Positions 17,587 through 26,048 are shown, counted from the stretch's first letter. The stretch is 61,945 nt of DNA from CAZKRU01 sp964555235 (GCA_964555235.1 CAZKRU010000014.1:1-61945), one strand, 5' to 3'. A program made the numbers and translations. The notes: generated by a model from the sequence alone, not told the origin.

Positions 17587-18765
17587 ATGCCAATCGAAAT
17601 CAAAGTCCCTTCCGTCGGAGAATCCATCACTTCAGGCGTCCTCGGTGCCTGGCACAAAAAAGACGGCGATTACGTCCGTGAGGGAGAAGTTCTTTTTGAA
17701 GTCGAAACCGACAAGGTCACCTCGGAAGTTTTTGCGGAGAGTCCCGGAAAACTCAAACACCTCGTCACACAAGGAACGACCATTCAAATCGGCCAAGTCG
17801 TCGCCACCATCGATGAGACCGCTCCCGCGCCTGCCAATGTCCCCGCCCCGGTCGTTGCTGCCGCAGCTCCCGCCAAAGCCCCGGCCCGCAAAGAAGAAGC
17901 CCTTCTGACTCCTTCAGGTCGTTTCCACGCCGACGATAAGGGAGTTGATCCGAGTACTCTCACCGGAACCGGCAAAGGAGGCCGCATTACCAAAGGAGAT
18001 GTCCTGAGCGCTTCCAAGAAGGCTCCTCTCGAAGCCGCCCCCGCTCCAGTTACCCCTATTTCCGGCGAACGGACCTCCCGTCGCCCCATGAGCCCGCTCC
18101 GCAAGAAAATCGCCGAGCGTCTCCTTTCCGCACAACAAGATGCAGCCATCCTCACCACCTTCAACGAAGCCGACCTTTCCAATGTCATGGCTTTGCGTGC
18201 GAAGTATCAGGATCGCTTCACGGCCAAACACAGCATCAAAGTCGGATTTATGTCCTTCTTCGTCAAAGCGGTTGTCCACGCACTGAAGGAAGTCCCCTCA
18301 CTCAATTCAAAAATCGAAGGAGATGACATTGTTGAAAATCACTTCTACGACATCGGAGTTGCCGTCTCAACGGAAAAGGGGCTCGTGGTTCCGGTCATCC
18401 GAAATGCGGATCAGCTGAATTTCGCCGGAATCGAAGGCGCCATCGCCGGTTACGCCAAGAAAGCTCGTGATGGAAAACTGACCCTCCCTGATATGGAAGG
18501 CGGTTGCTTTACCATTACCAACGGAGGCACCTTCGGATCCCTCCTCTCCACCCCGATCATCAATCCGCCCCAAAGCGGAATTCTCGGGATGCACTCGATT
18601 CAAGAACGTCCGATTGCCGTGAATGGCCAGGTCGTGATTCGCCCAATGATGTACCTCGCCCTCTCCTATGATCACCGCATCGTCGATGGCAAAGGAGCCG
18701 TCACCTTTCTGGTTCGAGTGAAAGAATTCATCGAAAACCCCGGAATGGTCCTTCTCGATTTATAA
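17587..18765 (+). CDS. sucB: Dihydrolipoyllysine succinyltransferase (E2 of 2-oxoglutarate dehydrogenase)
   Basis: Core acyltransferase of the complex. 392 residues. The lipoyl domain (1-75) carries the lipoylated lysine in ETDKVTSEV. An Ala/Pro-rich linker follows, then the peripheral subunit-binding domain (about 105-140, LLTPSGRF to KGDVL). The catalytic domain (about 165-392) ends in SYDHRIVDGKGAVTFL with the active-site His and Asp. AAGGA precedes the ATG at good spacing, and sucA ends 9 bases upstream. No E3 (lpd) gene follows, so E3 must be encoded elsewhere. Confidence 0.96.
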   Translation: MPIEIKVPSVGESITSGVLGAWHKKDGDYVREGEVLFEVETDKVTSEVFAESPGKLKHLVTQGTTIQIGQVVATIDETAPAPANVPAPVVAAAAPAKAPARKEEALLTPSGRFHADDKGVDPSTLTGTGKGGRITKGDVLSASKKAPLEAAPAPVTPISGERTSRRPMSPLRKKIAERLLSAQQDAAILTTFNEADLSNVMALRAKYQDRFTAKHSIKVGFMSFFVKAVVHALKEVPSLNSKIEGDDIVENHFYDIGVAVSTEKGLVVPVIRNADQLNFAGIEGAIAGYAKKARDGKLTLPDMEGGCFTITNGGTFGSLLSTPIINPPQSGILGMHSIQERPIAVNGQVVIRPMMYLALSYDHRIVDGKGAVTFLVRVKEFIENPGMVLLDL

Positions 18766-18936
18766 TCAGAAGCGCGCAACGATCCGATTCGCCCGCAACG
18801 CGCCCCGTAGCGAGCGGGACTCCAGGAGCTCAAAGAAAAACTCTCCGTTTGCCCCTTGGTTGTTATTTTGGAGACCCATGTAACGATTTTGTTTGGATTT
18901 CTTAAAATCCTTTGCATGATTGGACTCATTCTCATT

Positions 18937-19009
<73 letters not shown>

Positions 19010-19034
19010 TAGGCTCTCATATGAAGGAAGCGCG

Positions 19035-19514
19035 TTGAGCGAAACAATCATCGGAGTTGCAGATCTCCAATTTTCTAATCACGAGGATGCGATCCTCGCG
19101 ACTTACGCGCTCGGTTCCTGTATCGGTGTGACCCTATTCGATCCGGTTCTTCATTGCGGCGGCCTCCTCCACGCCATGCTCCCCGACTCCAAAATCCACG
19201 GAAAATCCACGGAACGTCGATCCATGTTCGTCGATACAGGAATGACTGATCTCTTAAAAAAAATGCACCTGCTTGGCTCCGATCCCCGAAGATGCGAATG
19301 CAAAGTTTTTGGAGGGGCGCAGGTCCTTCAAGCCGATAGCTATTTCAAGATCGGTCAAAAAAATATCCTGGCATTTCAAGAAATTGCCAAACGCGAAGGA
19401 CTTCATGTCAAAGTCGCGGAGGTCGGAGGCCAGCATAATCGGACGATCAAACTTCATTTTAAAACCGGACAGGTTTCTGTCAAAACCCCCAATCAGGAAA
19501 TTTTCTGGTGCTAA
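19035..19514 (+). CDS. cheD: Chemoreceptor glutamine deamidase CheD
   Basis: Deamidates glutamines of methyl-accepting chemotaxis proteins and in some bacteria is modulated by CheC/CheY. I choose the TTG at 19035 (159 residues) because GAAGGA lies six bases upstream, whereas an in-frame ATG at 18978 sits inside tRNA-Thr. The catalytic Cys is in LGSCIGVTLFD and the His in GLLHAMLPDS, as in the family; VFGGAQVL and GGQHNRTIKLH are further landmarks. An HDOD gene follows after 16 bases. The flagellin cluster nearby supports a role in motility; no CheC or receptor gene is in the window. Confidence 0.92.
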   Translation: MSETIIGVADLQFSNHEDAILATYALGSCIGVTLFDPVLHCGGLLHAMLPDSKIHGKSTERRSMFVDTGMTDLLKKMHLLGSDPRRCECKVFGGAQVLQADSYFKIGQKNILAFQEIAKREGLHVKVAEVGGQHNRTIKLHFKTGQVSVKTPNQEIFWC

Positions 19515-19530
19515 GCTCAAGGAGTTCAGG

Positions 19531-20415
19531 ATGAACGAAATTCTCCCTATTCAAATGGTTTGTGAAATGGCGAAAAACATTCCCGCATCGCCGTGGCTCC
19601 TCCCCCATCTCGATACTCTGCTAAAAAACCCCGACGCCACCGTTGAGGAAATTGAAGCGCTCATTCGAAAGGATCCAGGTCTTTCCAGCGCAATCCTACG
19701 GATGGCGAATTCTGCCTATTTTGCCGCTTCTGCCAAATGTGACACCCTCCACGATGCCTTATTACGCCTGGGAAATCGGGAGGTATTTCGACTTTCCAGC
19801 GTTACGATTGCCGGGCGTTGGCTCGCCAATGAGGTCCCAGGGTACGGATGGGAACCAGGAGATCTCTGCCGTCACTCCCTTTGTGTTGCCGTTGCCGCCG
19901 AAATTCTCGCCAAGGAAACAAAGCACGTCAAACCGGAGACCGCCTATCTCGGGGGACTCCTCCATGACGTCGGAAAGCTTGCTCTCGCTTACTCATGTTC
20001 GAGTGGATTTGAACAAGTACGACTCCGGCAACTTCAAACCAAATCCAATTGGCGCGAAGCGGAAAAGGAGATCTTCGGATACGATCATACCGATGTCGGG
20101 GGAGTTCTTCTGGAGGGTTGGGCTTATCCCATTAGCTTGGTGGAAGTTGCCACTTATTATCCTCGACCCGCCCTTGCAGGATCCGAGCATCGTTGTTTGG
20201 TAACCCACGTTCATGCGGCAAAACATATCGCCCTGGAGATTGGAGTCGGCGTGGGGGAAGAAGGCTACAGCACCGAACTCGACGAGGCAACCCTTCACGA
20301 GGAAGGATTGACCCCAGAACTGATGGAACTCTCAGTCCCCAAAGTCATCCTCACGATGGAGAAATTAATGAAAGCCCTGAGTCCCAATCCTGCCGGCCGC
20401 ATTCAATTTGAATAA
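19531..20415 (+). CDS. HDOD domain signalling protein
   Basis: 294-residue protein made of an HDOD domain, a degenerate HD-type output domain found in bacterial signalling and sometimes in flagellar or cell-cycle control. The ATG at 19531 has a good Shine-Dalgarno (AAGGAG, six bases away). The domain spans about 10-210: IRKDPGLSSAILRMANSAYF, LHDALLRLGNREVF, then LLHDVGKLALAYS. H and D are kept in LLHDVGK, but other HD ligands look incomplete, as is usual for HDOD. It forms a two-gene unit with cheD. Two more HDOD genes lie at 45.9-47.9 kb. Confidence 0.9.
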   Translation: MNEILPIQMVCEMAKNIPASPWLLPHLDTLLKNPDATVEEIEALIRKDPGLSSAILRMANSAYFAASAKCDTLHDALLRLGNREVFRLSSVTIAGRWLANEVPGYGWEPGDLCRHSLCVAVAAEILAKETKHVKPETAYLGGLLHDVGKLALAYSCSSGFEQVRLRQLQTKSNWREAEKEIFGYDHTDVGGVLLEGWAYPISLVEVATYYPRPALAGSEHRCLVTHVHAAKHIALEIGVGVGEEGYSTELDEATLHEEGLTPELMELSVPKVILTMEKLMKALSPNPAGRIQFE

Positions 20416-20416
20416 T

Positions 20417-20776
20417 TCAACGCTGCAAATAAGGGAGCATCGCCGATTTCCAGCGCTGATGACGTTGATGAAGATCTGTCAATTGCAGCTTCAACACGTT
20501 CATACTATTCTCCAAATGTTTGCGGACTTGATATTCCAGATCGATGATCTGAGATTTCAAAACCATCCCCTCCAGATTATCACGATCCAAAGCGCTCGGA
20601 GTCCAGTCATACTCCTCCATTCGGAGCAGGAGTTTTTGTTTCCTGGTTGAAAATTCAGGCAACTGATCCCATTGCGAAGCCCGCACGCAGCTCAGCTCCC
20701 ACATCAGGGCCTCGACAACCTCACGCAATAATTGGTTCTTCGATTTTTCGTTGAGAGGGAGAGGAGTGGCTTGCAT
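20417..20776 (-). CDS. Small helical protein, possible flagellar chaperone (FlgN/FliT-like)
   Basis: Not recognised by a clear motif. From ATG 20776 (MQATPLPLNEKS) it has 119 residues and is predicted almost wholly helical with heptad-like Leu/Met spacing (LREVVEALMWELSCV, LEGMVLKSQIIDLEYQVRKHLENSMNVLKLQL). Size, helicity and a glutamine/leucine-rich tail resemble FlgN- or FliT-type export chaperones. It sits divergently next to the flagellin genes, which supports that reading but does not prove it. It ends one base from the HDOD stop (convergent). Confidence 0.5.
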   Translation of the reverse strand: MQATPLPLNEKSKNQLLREVVEALMWELSCVRASQWDQLPEFSTRKQKLLLRMEEYDWTPSALDRDNLEGMVLKSQIIDLEYQVRKHLENSMNVLKLQLTDLHQRHQRWKSAMLPYLQR

Positions 20777-20905
20777 AAAAATAGGGTCGTGATAGAGTGA
20801 AAATAGATATGTTATCGGTTGCAAGAAAAAAAACTAAATATTTTTCTTTACAAAACTGAGATTTCTATTATTTTACACATAGAGCAATAAAAATTGTTCA
20901 GTGGA

Positions 20906-20986
20906 TGCTGATCCGCCACGAATCATCAGCAAGCTGCAAGATGCAGCCCTTCGCAAGATGCGAAGAGAATACGAAAGGAATCGAAT
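20906..20986 (+). promoter_or_regulatory. Structured leader of flagellin gene 1
   Basis: Three consecutive hairpins: TGCTGAT/ATCAGCA (20906-20931), GCTGCA-AGA-TGCAGC (20933-20947), and CTTCGCA-AGA-TGCGAAG (20949-20965). Then CGA-AAGGAA-TCG (20972-20983) places the Shine-Dalgarno in a six-base loop, 6 bases before the ATG. The last two elements recur before flagellin genes 2 and 3. Confidence 0.7.
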
Positions 20987-21796
20987 ATGTCTACGATTGG
21001 AACAAATATCGGTGCAACGAGTGCTTCGTTCTATCTCACGATAAACAACGAAGCGTTAACCAAGAATATCCGTCGTCTCTCTTCTGGCAGCCGTATCGCT
21101 GACCCTGTTGATGATGCCGCTGGCGTTGCCGTCAGCGCTAATTTGGATGCCCGTATCGCCCGTCTTCAAGCCGGGGTCGAAGGCGCCCAGAATCTCATTT
21201 CATTCGCCCAAACCGCGGATGGCTTCTTAGCAACCATCCAAAATCAGCTCACCCGTATGTCCGAACTGGCCCAACGTGCCACCAACGGAGCTTTCGGAGC
21301 CGTGGATCGAGCGAATTATAACATCGAATTTGAACGTCTGAAGACCCAAATCAATCAGATTGCGACCAACGCAAGCTTTAACGGATCGACGATCTTCAGT
21401 ACGGGAACCGTTGCGGTGGCGATCTCCGCAGAAGGGATTACCGACTTCCTGATCACTTCTTCCCTTGGGAATATGACCACGCTGGGAATCTCCTCGATCA
21501 CCATCGGTTCGACCGATGCGGCGATTACGGCCATTGGCAGCTTGAATCTTGCGATTCAGAGCATTGCCCGTCGTCGTGCCGAAGTGAATGCCGATATTTC
21601 CAAATTCAACTTCCACATCCAGAACATCCGGACTGAGCGTGTGAACGTCCAAGCGGCCAACAGTCGAATCAAGGATTTGAATGTTGCTGAAGAAACCACG
21701 ATGCTCTCCAAAAACAACATTCTGCTCCAAGCCAGCACCGCCATGCTTGCCCAGGCCAACAGTGCCCAGCAGAATATCCTGACACTTCTGCGGTAA
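20987..21796 (+). CDS. Flagellin, copy 1
   Basis: Flagellar filament protein of 269 residues: only the conserved N-terminal (about 1-120) and C-terminal (about 185-269) D0/D1 helices with a short middle, so no large surface domain. Landmarks are LTKNIRRLSSGSRI, DDAAGVAVSANLDARI, AQTADGFLATIQNQLTRMSELAQRATNG, and the C-terminal heptads ending in ASTAMLAQANSAQQNILTLLR. The protein is identical to copy 2. The start has AAGGA in a small hairpin loop. Secretion is through the flagellar type III apparatus, not encoded here. Confidence 0.96.
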   Translation: MSTIGTNIGATSASFYLTINNEALTKNIRRLSSGSRIADPVDDAAGVAVSANLDARIARLQAGVEGAQNLISFAQTADGFLATIQNQLTRMSELAQRATNGAFGAVDRANYNIEFERLKTQINQIATNASFNGSTIFSTGTVAVAISAEGITDFLITSSLGNMTTLGISSITIGSTDAAITAIGSLNLAIQSIARRRAEVNADISKFNFHIQNIRTERVNVQAANSRIKDLNVAEETTMLSKNNILLQASTAMLAQANSAQQNILTLLR

Positions 21797-21823
21797 CCTA
21801 AACTAGAAAATTTATAAAAAAAC

Positions 21824-21864
21824 TTTCGCATGATGCGGAAGATCAAAATCGAAAGGAATCGAAT
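21824..21864 (+). promoter_or_regulatory. Structured leader of flagellin gene 2
   Basis: TTTCGCA-TGA-TGCGGAA (21824-21840, seven pairs with one G-T) followed by TCGA-AAGGAA-TCGA (21849-21862), which holds the Shine-Dalgarno in its loop. This is the same architecture as the leaders of genes 1 and 3, with paired changes in the first stem. Confidence 0.7.
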
Positions 21865-22674
21865 ATGTCCACCATCGGAACCAACATCGGAGCAACGAGT
21901 GCTTCGTTTTATCTCACGATTAACAACGAAGCGTTAACCAAGAATATCCGTCGCCTCTCTTCTGGCAGCCGTATTGCTGACCCTGTTGATGATGCCGCTG
22001 GTGTTGCCGTCAGCGCTAATTTGGATGCCCGTATCGCCCGTCTTCAAGCCGGGGTCGAAGGCGCCCAGAATCTCATTTCATTCGCCCAAACCGCGGATGG
22101 CTTCTTAGCAACCATCCAAAATCAGCTCACCCGTATGTCCGAACTGGCCCAACGTGCCACCAACGGAGCTTTCGGAGCCGTGGATCGAGCGAATTATAAC
22201 ATCGAATTTGAACGTCTGAAGACCCAAATCAATCAGATTGCGACCAACGCAAGCTTTAACGGATCGACGATCTTCAGTACGGGAACCGTTGCGGTGGCGA
22301 TCTCCGCAGAAGGGATTACCGACTTCCTGATCACTTCTTCCCTTGGGAATATGACCACGCTGGGAATCTCCTCGATCACCATCGGTTCGACCGATGCGGC
22401 GATTACGGCCATTGGCAGCTTGAATCTTGCGATTCAGAGCATTGCCCGTCGTCGTGCCGAAGTGAATGCCGATATTTCCAAATTCAACTTCCACATCCAG
22501 AACATCCGGACTGAGCGTGTGAACGTCCAAGCGGCCAACAGTCGAATCAAGGATTTGAATGTTGCTGAAGAAACCACGATGCTCTCCAAAAACAACATTC
22601 TGCTCCAAGCCAGCACCGCCATGCTTGCCCAGGCCAACAGTGCCCAGCAGAATATCCTGACACTTCTGCGGTAA
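21865..22674 (+). CDS. Flagellin, copy 2 (protein identical to copy 1)
   Basis: Encodes exactly the same 269-residue flagellin as copy 1. By eye the genes differ at 11 synonymous sites in the first 138 bases. They are then identical for 672 bases (21125-21796 against 22003-22674), with identity ending at the stop codon. This pattern fits recent gene conversion over an older duplication. Gene 1 ends 68 bases upstream and gene 3 starts 68 bases downstream. Confidence 0.96.
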   Translation: MSTIGTNIGATSASFYLTINNEALTKNIRRLSSGSRIADPVDDAAGVAVSANLDARIARLQAGVEGAQNLISFAQTADGFLATIQNQLTRMSELAQRATNGAFGAVDRANYNIEFERLKTQINQIATNASFNGSTIFSTGTVAVAISAEGITDFLITSSLGNMTTLGISSITIGSTDAAITAIGSLNLAIQSIARRRAEVNADISKFNFHIQNIRTERVNVQAANSRIKDLNVAEETTMLSKNNILLQASTAMLAQANSAQQNILTLLR

Positions 22675-22701
22675 AATTAAATAACACTATCTAAAACAGG
22701 A

Positions 22702-22742
22702 TTCTGCATGACGCAGAAGTCCAAAATCGAAAGGAATCGAAT
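22702..22742 (+). promoter_or_regulatory. Structured leader of flagellin gene 3
   Basis: TTCTGC-ATGAC-GCAGAA (22702-22718) followed by TCGA-AAGGAA-TCGA (22727-22740) with the Shine-Dalgarno in the loop. Relative to gene 1 the first stem has gained a T on one side and an A on the other, a paired insertion that keeps the helix. Confidence 0.7.
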
Positions 22743-23552
22743 ATGTCTACGATCGGAACCAACATTGGCGCAACGACCGCAAGTTTTTATGTCGGCCTCA
22801 ATAACGATAACTTAATGAATCACGTCCGGAGACTTGCTTCTGGAAGTCGTATATCAAATGCGGGAGATGATGCGGGTGGCGTCGCCGTCAGCAATCAGCT
22901 CTCTGCACGAACTTCCCGACTTACGGCGAGCGTTGAAGGATCCAAGACCCTCATCTCAATGGCCGAAACAACCGATGGCTTCCTTAACTCGATTCAACAA
23001 CAACTGACCCGCATGTCTGAGCTCGCGCAACGCGCGACGAATGGTGTTTTCAGTGATGCCGACCGGCAGAATTACAATATGGAGTTTGAGCGTCTCAAAA
23101 CTGCCGTGAATCTTGTTGCAAGCAATGCGAGTTTCAATGGAACCACCCTCTTTACCACAGGAACATTGGTTGTCACCGTCTCTTCGGAAGGGGCAACCGA
23201 TCTTTTCCAGACTTCTTCACTCGGAAACATGACGACGCTAGGGATCTCCTCCATCACCATCGGCTCCACAGCTGCAGCGGCGACGGCGATTAACAGCCTC
23301 AATTTGGCGATTCAAAGCATTGCGCGACGCCGTGCAGAAGTCGCTGCGGATATCTCGAAGTTCAACTTCTACATCCAAAATATCCGAACGGAAACGACCA
23401 ACGTCTCTGCCGCCGATAGCAAAATCAAAGATCTCAATGTTGCCGAAGAAACGGCAGAAAGCTCGAAGAGCAATATCCTCCTTCAAGCCAGTACGGCCAT
23501 TCTTGCCCAGGCGAATACGTCCCAGCAGAATATCCTGAATATCCTTCGCTAA
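22743..23552 (+). CDS. Flagellin, copy 3 (diverged)
   Basis: Third flagellin, also 269 residues and clearly homologous to copies 1 and 2 but diverged. Examples: YVGLNNDNLMNHVRRLASGSRISNAGDDAGG at the N-terminus and ASTAILAQANTSQQNILNILR at the end. The stretch SLGNMTTLGISSITIGST is kept in all three. The divergence shows the conversion between copies 1 and 2 did not reach this gene. It may be a minor filament subunit. A strong terminator follows 22 bases after the stop. Confidence 0.95.
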   Translation: MSTIGTNIGATTASFYVGLNNDNLMNHVRRLASGSRISNAGDDAGGVAVSNQLSARTSRLTASVEGSKTLISMAETTDGFLNSIQQQLTRMSELAQRATNGVFSDADRQNYNMEFERLKTAVNLVASNASFNGTTLFTTGTLVVTVSSEGATDLFQTSSLGNMTTLGISSITIGSTAAAATAINSLNLAIQSIARRRAEVAADISKFNFYIQNIRTETTNVSAADSKIKDLNVAEETAESSKSNILLQASTAILAQANTSQQNILNILR

Positions 23553-23573
23553 TCAACCGAACCCCTCCAAATC

Positions 23574-23610
23574 AAAAACGCCGACTTAGATTCAAGTCGG
23601 CGTTTTTTTT
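23574..23610 (+). terminator. Rho-independent terminator of the flagellin cluster
   Basis: AACGCCGACTT-AGATTC-AAGTCGGCGTT is an 11-bp GC-rich stem followed by a run of eight T. It ends transcription after flagellin gene 3 and separates it from the FkbM gene 12 bases further on. Confidence 0.93.
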
Positions 23611-23621
23611 GAAGAATCGTC

Positions 23622-24386
23622 ATGGACCCAGAAATCAAATCCCTCGCCCACTCCCTGCTCGGAGATAAGGCGCTTCAGGATTTGGTGAAGTTCCGTCAAA
23701 ATGTTGCCTCCGAATTTTTTGACGGCATCACCCGGAATGTTCCTCGATCGATTCATCTGATTCTCAATGGGTGGAGAAACTCTCCGGCGGAATTCAAAGA
23801 GGCCTCTGAGGTCTTCAAACGATACGAAGGAGGCGACGTTATTGATATTGGCGCTTTCCATGGATTTTATAGCTTACTCCTGGCCCCCAAAGCCGCTCCA
23901 AAATCGCAATTTCTCTCACTAGAACCCGACCGACGCATCTACTCCGAGCTTCTTTACAACCTCTCCGTCGCCTCCGCGCTTTTTCCACACACACACTTCT
24001 CCTCCCTTTGCAGGGCTGGCGGAGATGGAACTCCCTCCCATCCAAAATACTTTTCCGGAGAAGAAGGGCATCCCTCTTTTCTCTCAAATTCAGGAACCGA
24101 TCCAGCGCATTCAAGCGTGACCATTGATTCCTTGGTAGAAACCCTCAACCTCACTCCTCAACTGATTAAAATTGATGTCGAAGGAGCCGAAGGGGCGGTC
24201 CTTCAGGGAATGCAAAAAACCTTGAGAGAGATCCGCCCCTCTCTGATGCTAGAGCTTCATCCCCCCTGGTTACCTGAAAATGTCACCGTCGAGAGCATTC
24301 GAACCGAACTCAAATCCCTCGGCTATCAACCTTCGCTCCTGAATGACTGCGAGACAGCCATTCGCGAATGGTGGAGTCCGACTTAA
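23622..24386 (+). CDS. FkbM family methyltransferase
   Basis: SAM-dependent methyltransferase of the FkbM family, which methylates hydroxyls of sugars and other small molecules. 254 residues. SAM motif I is VIDIGAFHGFYSLLL (about 73-87), the acidic motif II is LSLEPDRRIY, and the characteristic IKIDVEGAEGAVLQGM and PSLMLELHP follow. It directly follows the flagellin terminator. FkbM enzymes often act in glycan pathways, so a role in flagellin glycan modification is possible, but this is only inference from position. It converges with the GNAT gene, stops overlapping by four bases. Confidence 0.88.
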   Translation: MDPEIKSLAHSLLGDKALQDLVKFRQNVASEFFDGITRNVPRSIHLILNGWRNSPAEFKEASEVFKRYEGGDVIDIGAFHGFYSLLLAPKAAPKSQFLSLEPDRRIYSELLYNLSVASALFPHTHFSSLCRAGGDGTPSHPKYFSGEEGHPSFLSNSGTDPAHSSVTIDSLVETLNLTPQLIKIDVEGAEGAVLQGMQKTLREIRPSLMLELHPPWLPENVTVESIRTELKSLGYQPSLLNDCETAIREWWSPT

Positions 24387-24853
24387 TCGTGAGCCAAAAG
24401 CCCTCGATACATTCCCCGAGCGGGCTCTGAGCCGGGAATGAGAGTCGCGCCGACGGCTTTTTGATAAAAATCAACCGGCCCCGTCCAACCAATCACGGCA
24501 TAGGCGTAACCCTGATAGCGCATCGTCTCGAGCGCTGCGAGGAGCAACGCTCTTCCCAGTCCCTTCCCCTGCTGCGATGCGTCAACGCCCATCGGTCCAA
24601 AGACTCCTTTGGCAATACTGTCGTAACAGGCAAAGCCGGTGATCTTCCCCTTCTCGCTCGCAATAAAACAACTGACGGGATTGCGACTGAAGCAGGCTTC
24701 CACCTCACAGCCCCACCCTTCGTTTTTAAATGTTTCGCGAACCCATGCTGCTACAATCGAGCGATCCCCAACGAGGGCCTGACGCACTGAATGCTTCATG
24801 CACAGCAGATCGATTCCTGAGGGAAGCTCGTAAAGTTTGACAAGCATGTCCAT
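24383..24853 (-). CDS. GNAT family N-acetyltransferase
   Basis: 156 residues from ATG 24853 (MDMLVKLYELP). GGAA lies eight bases upstream, and the longer frame would overlap the preceding gene. The acetyl-CoA binding motif is GVDASQQGKGLGRALLLAAL (Q-x-x-G-x-G/A), preceded by the strand KITGFACYDSIAKGVFGPMGV and followed by VIGWTGPVDFYQKAVGATLIPGS. Substrate unknown. The upstream oxidoreductase gene ends 14 bases before the start, so the two may be one transcript. Confidence 0.85.
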   Translation of the reverse strand: MDMLVKLYELPSGIDLLCMKHSVRQALVGDRSIVAAWVRETFKNEGWGCEVEACFSRNPVSCFIASEKGKITGFACYDSIAKGVFGPMGVDASQQGKGLGRALLLAALETMRYQGYAYAVIGWTGPVDFYQKAVGATLIPGSEPARGMYRGLLAHD

Positions 24854-24867
24854 AAAAGAAATTCCAA

Positions 24868-26004
24868 TTAGATCTTCACCCAACGCCGCGACTTGGAAGA
24901 CTTACTGACCGCCTCCAAAACCCGCTCGTTCATGACACCATCCGCAAAGGTCGGTTGAATCGATTTCCCTTTCGCCACCGCACGAATAAAATCCGCGATC
25001 GTGTGCGTAAAGGTATGCTCGTAACCGATGATATGTCCCGGCGGCCACCAAGCTCCCACAAACGGATGCACTCCCTCGGTAACAATGATATCGCGATACC
25101 CTTGACGATCAGCCGGGTCTTCCCGGTTAAAATACTTGAGGCGATTCATATCCTCAAAGTCAAAGACGAGGGAGCCCTTGCTTCCGTTGATTTCCAGTTG
25201 AATGTGATTCTTTCGACCGGAGGCGAAACGACTCGCTTCCAACACTGCCAAGGCTCCGTTTTTAAATCGTCCCAGGGTGATGGCCGCATCATCCACGGTC
25301 ACCTTCCCCATCTTGCGTTTTCCTTTCGTCGAACCATCCGATTCGAGAGGGCGCTCCTTGATGAAGGTCTCCAGATGACCGCAGACCTCATCGAATTCAC
25401 CCACAAGGTAGCGTCCCAAATCGATAATGTGCGCGTTGATGTCGCCATGCGTTCCGCTCCCAGCCACTTTGCTTTGAAGACGCCAGACCAACGGAAACTC
25501 CGGATCCACGATCCAGTCTTGAAGATAGCGGGCGCGATAATGAAAAATCCGTCCGAGCTCCCCCTTCTCAATCATCTTGCGCGCTTGGGCAATCGCCGGA
25601 ATCCGCCGGTAATTATGACAGACCATATGAACAATCTTCGCCTTCTCAGCCGCCTTCAACATCGCCTCCGCCTGCTTCACTGTCATCGCCAGAGGCTTCT
25701 CGCAAAGCAGATGCTTTCCGGCCCGAGCGGCAGCAATCGCAATCTCCGCATGGGTGTCGTTGGCCGTGTTAATATCCACCACGTCGATCTCGGGATCGTT
25801 CACCACGTCCTGCCAACGGGTCTTGACGTGATTCCATCCCAACTGCGCAGCGGCTTCGCGAACGGCGGATTCATTGCGCCCGCAAATGGTATGGAGCTCA
25901 GGCTGAAGGGGAAGTTTGAAGAATCGTGAAACCTGACGCCAGGCATTCGAGTGCGCCCGACCCATGAATTTATACCCGATCATTCCAACTCGTAATTTTT
26001 TCAT
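24868..26004 (-). CDS. Gfo/Idh/MocA family NAD(P)-dependent oxidoreductase
   Basis: 378-residue dehydrogenase of the glucose-fructose oxidoreductase/inositol dehydrogenase family, usually oxidising sugars or cyclitols. The N-terminal Rossmann fold starts LRVGMIGYKFMGRAHS (G-x-G-x-x-G variant). LLCEKPLAMT, with the catalytic Lys of the EKP motif, is near 98-107. GDINAHIIDLGRYLVG, with the conserved D and H, is near 190-205. VHPFVGAWWPPGHIIGYEH is typical of the Verrucomicrobia/Planctomycetes subgroup. Substrate cannot be told; no sugar transporter is adjacent. Confidence 0.92.
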   Translation of the reverse strand: MKKLRVGMIGYKFMGRAHSNAWRQVSRFFKLPLQPELHTICGRNESAVREAAAQLGWNHVKTRWQDVVNDPEIDVVDINTANDTHAEIAIAAARAGKHLLCEKPLAMTVKQAEAMLKAAEKAKIVHMVCHNYRRIPAIAQARKMIEKGELGRIFHYRARYLQDWIVDPEFPLVWRLQSKVAGSGTHGDINAHIIDLGRYLVGEFDEVCGHLETFIKERPLESDGSTKGKRKMGKVTVDDAAITLGRFKNGALAVLEASRFASGRKNHIQLEINGSKGSLVFDFEDMNRLKYFNREDPADRQGYRDIIVTEGVHPFVGAWWPPGHIIGYEHTFTHTIADFIRAVAKGKSIQPTFADGVMNERVLEAVSKSSKSRRWVKI

Positions 26005-26048
26005 AAGCTTTCCTTCAAAGATCGATGATAACTGCAGATTCGGTCGAC

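Noticed and set aside
20987..23552. Flagellar phase-variation invertible switch in the flagellin cluster
   Set aside because: All three genes are in direct orientation with intact leaders; no inverted repeats flanking a promoter and no recombinase.
24955..25929. Plus-strand frame of 324 codons opposite the Gfo/Idh/MocA gene
   Set aside because: Antisense shadow of a confident gene; low-complexity composition and no motifs.
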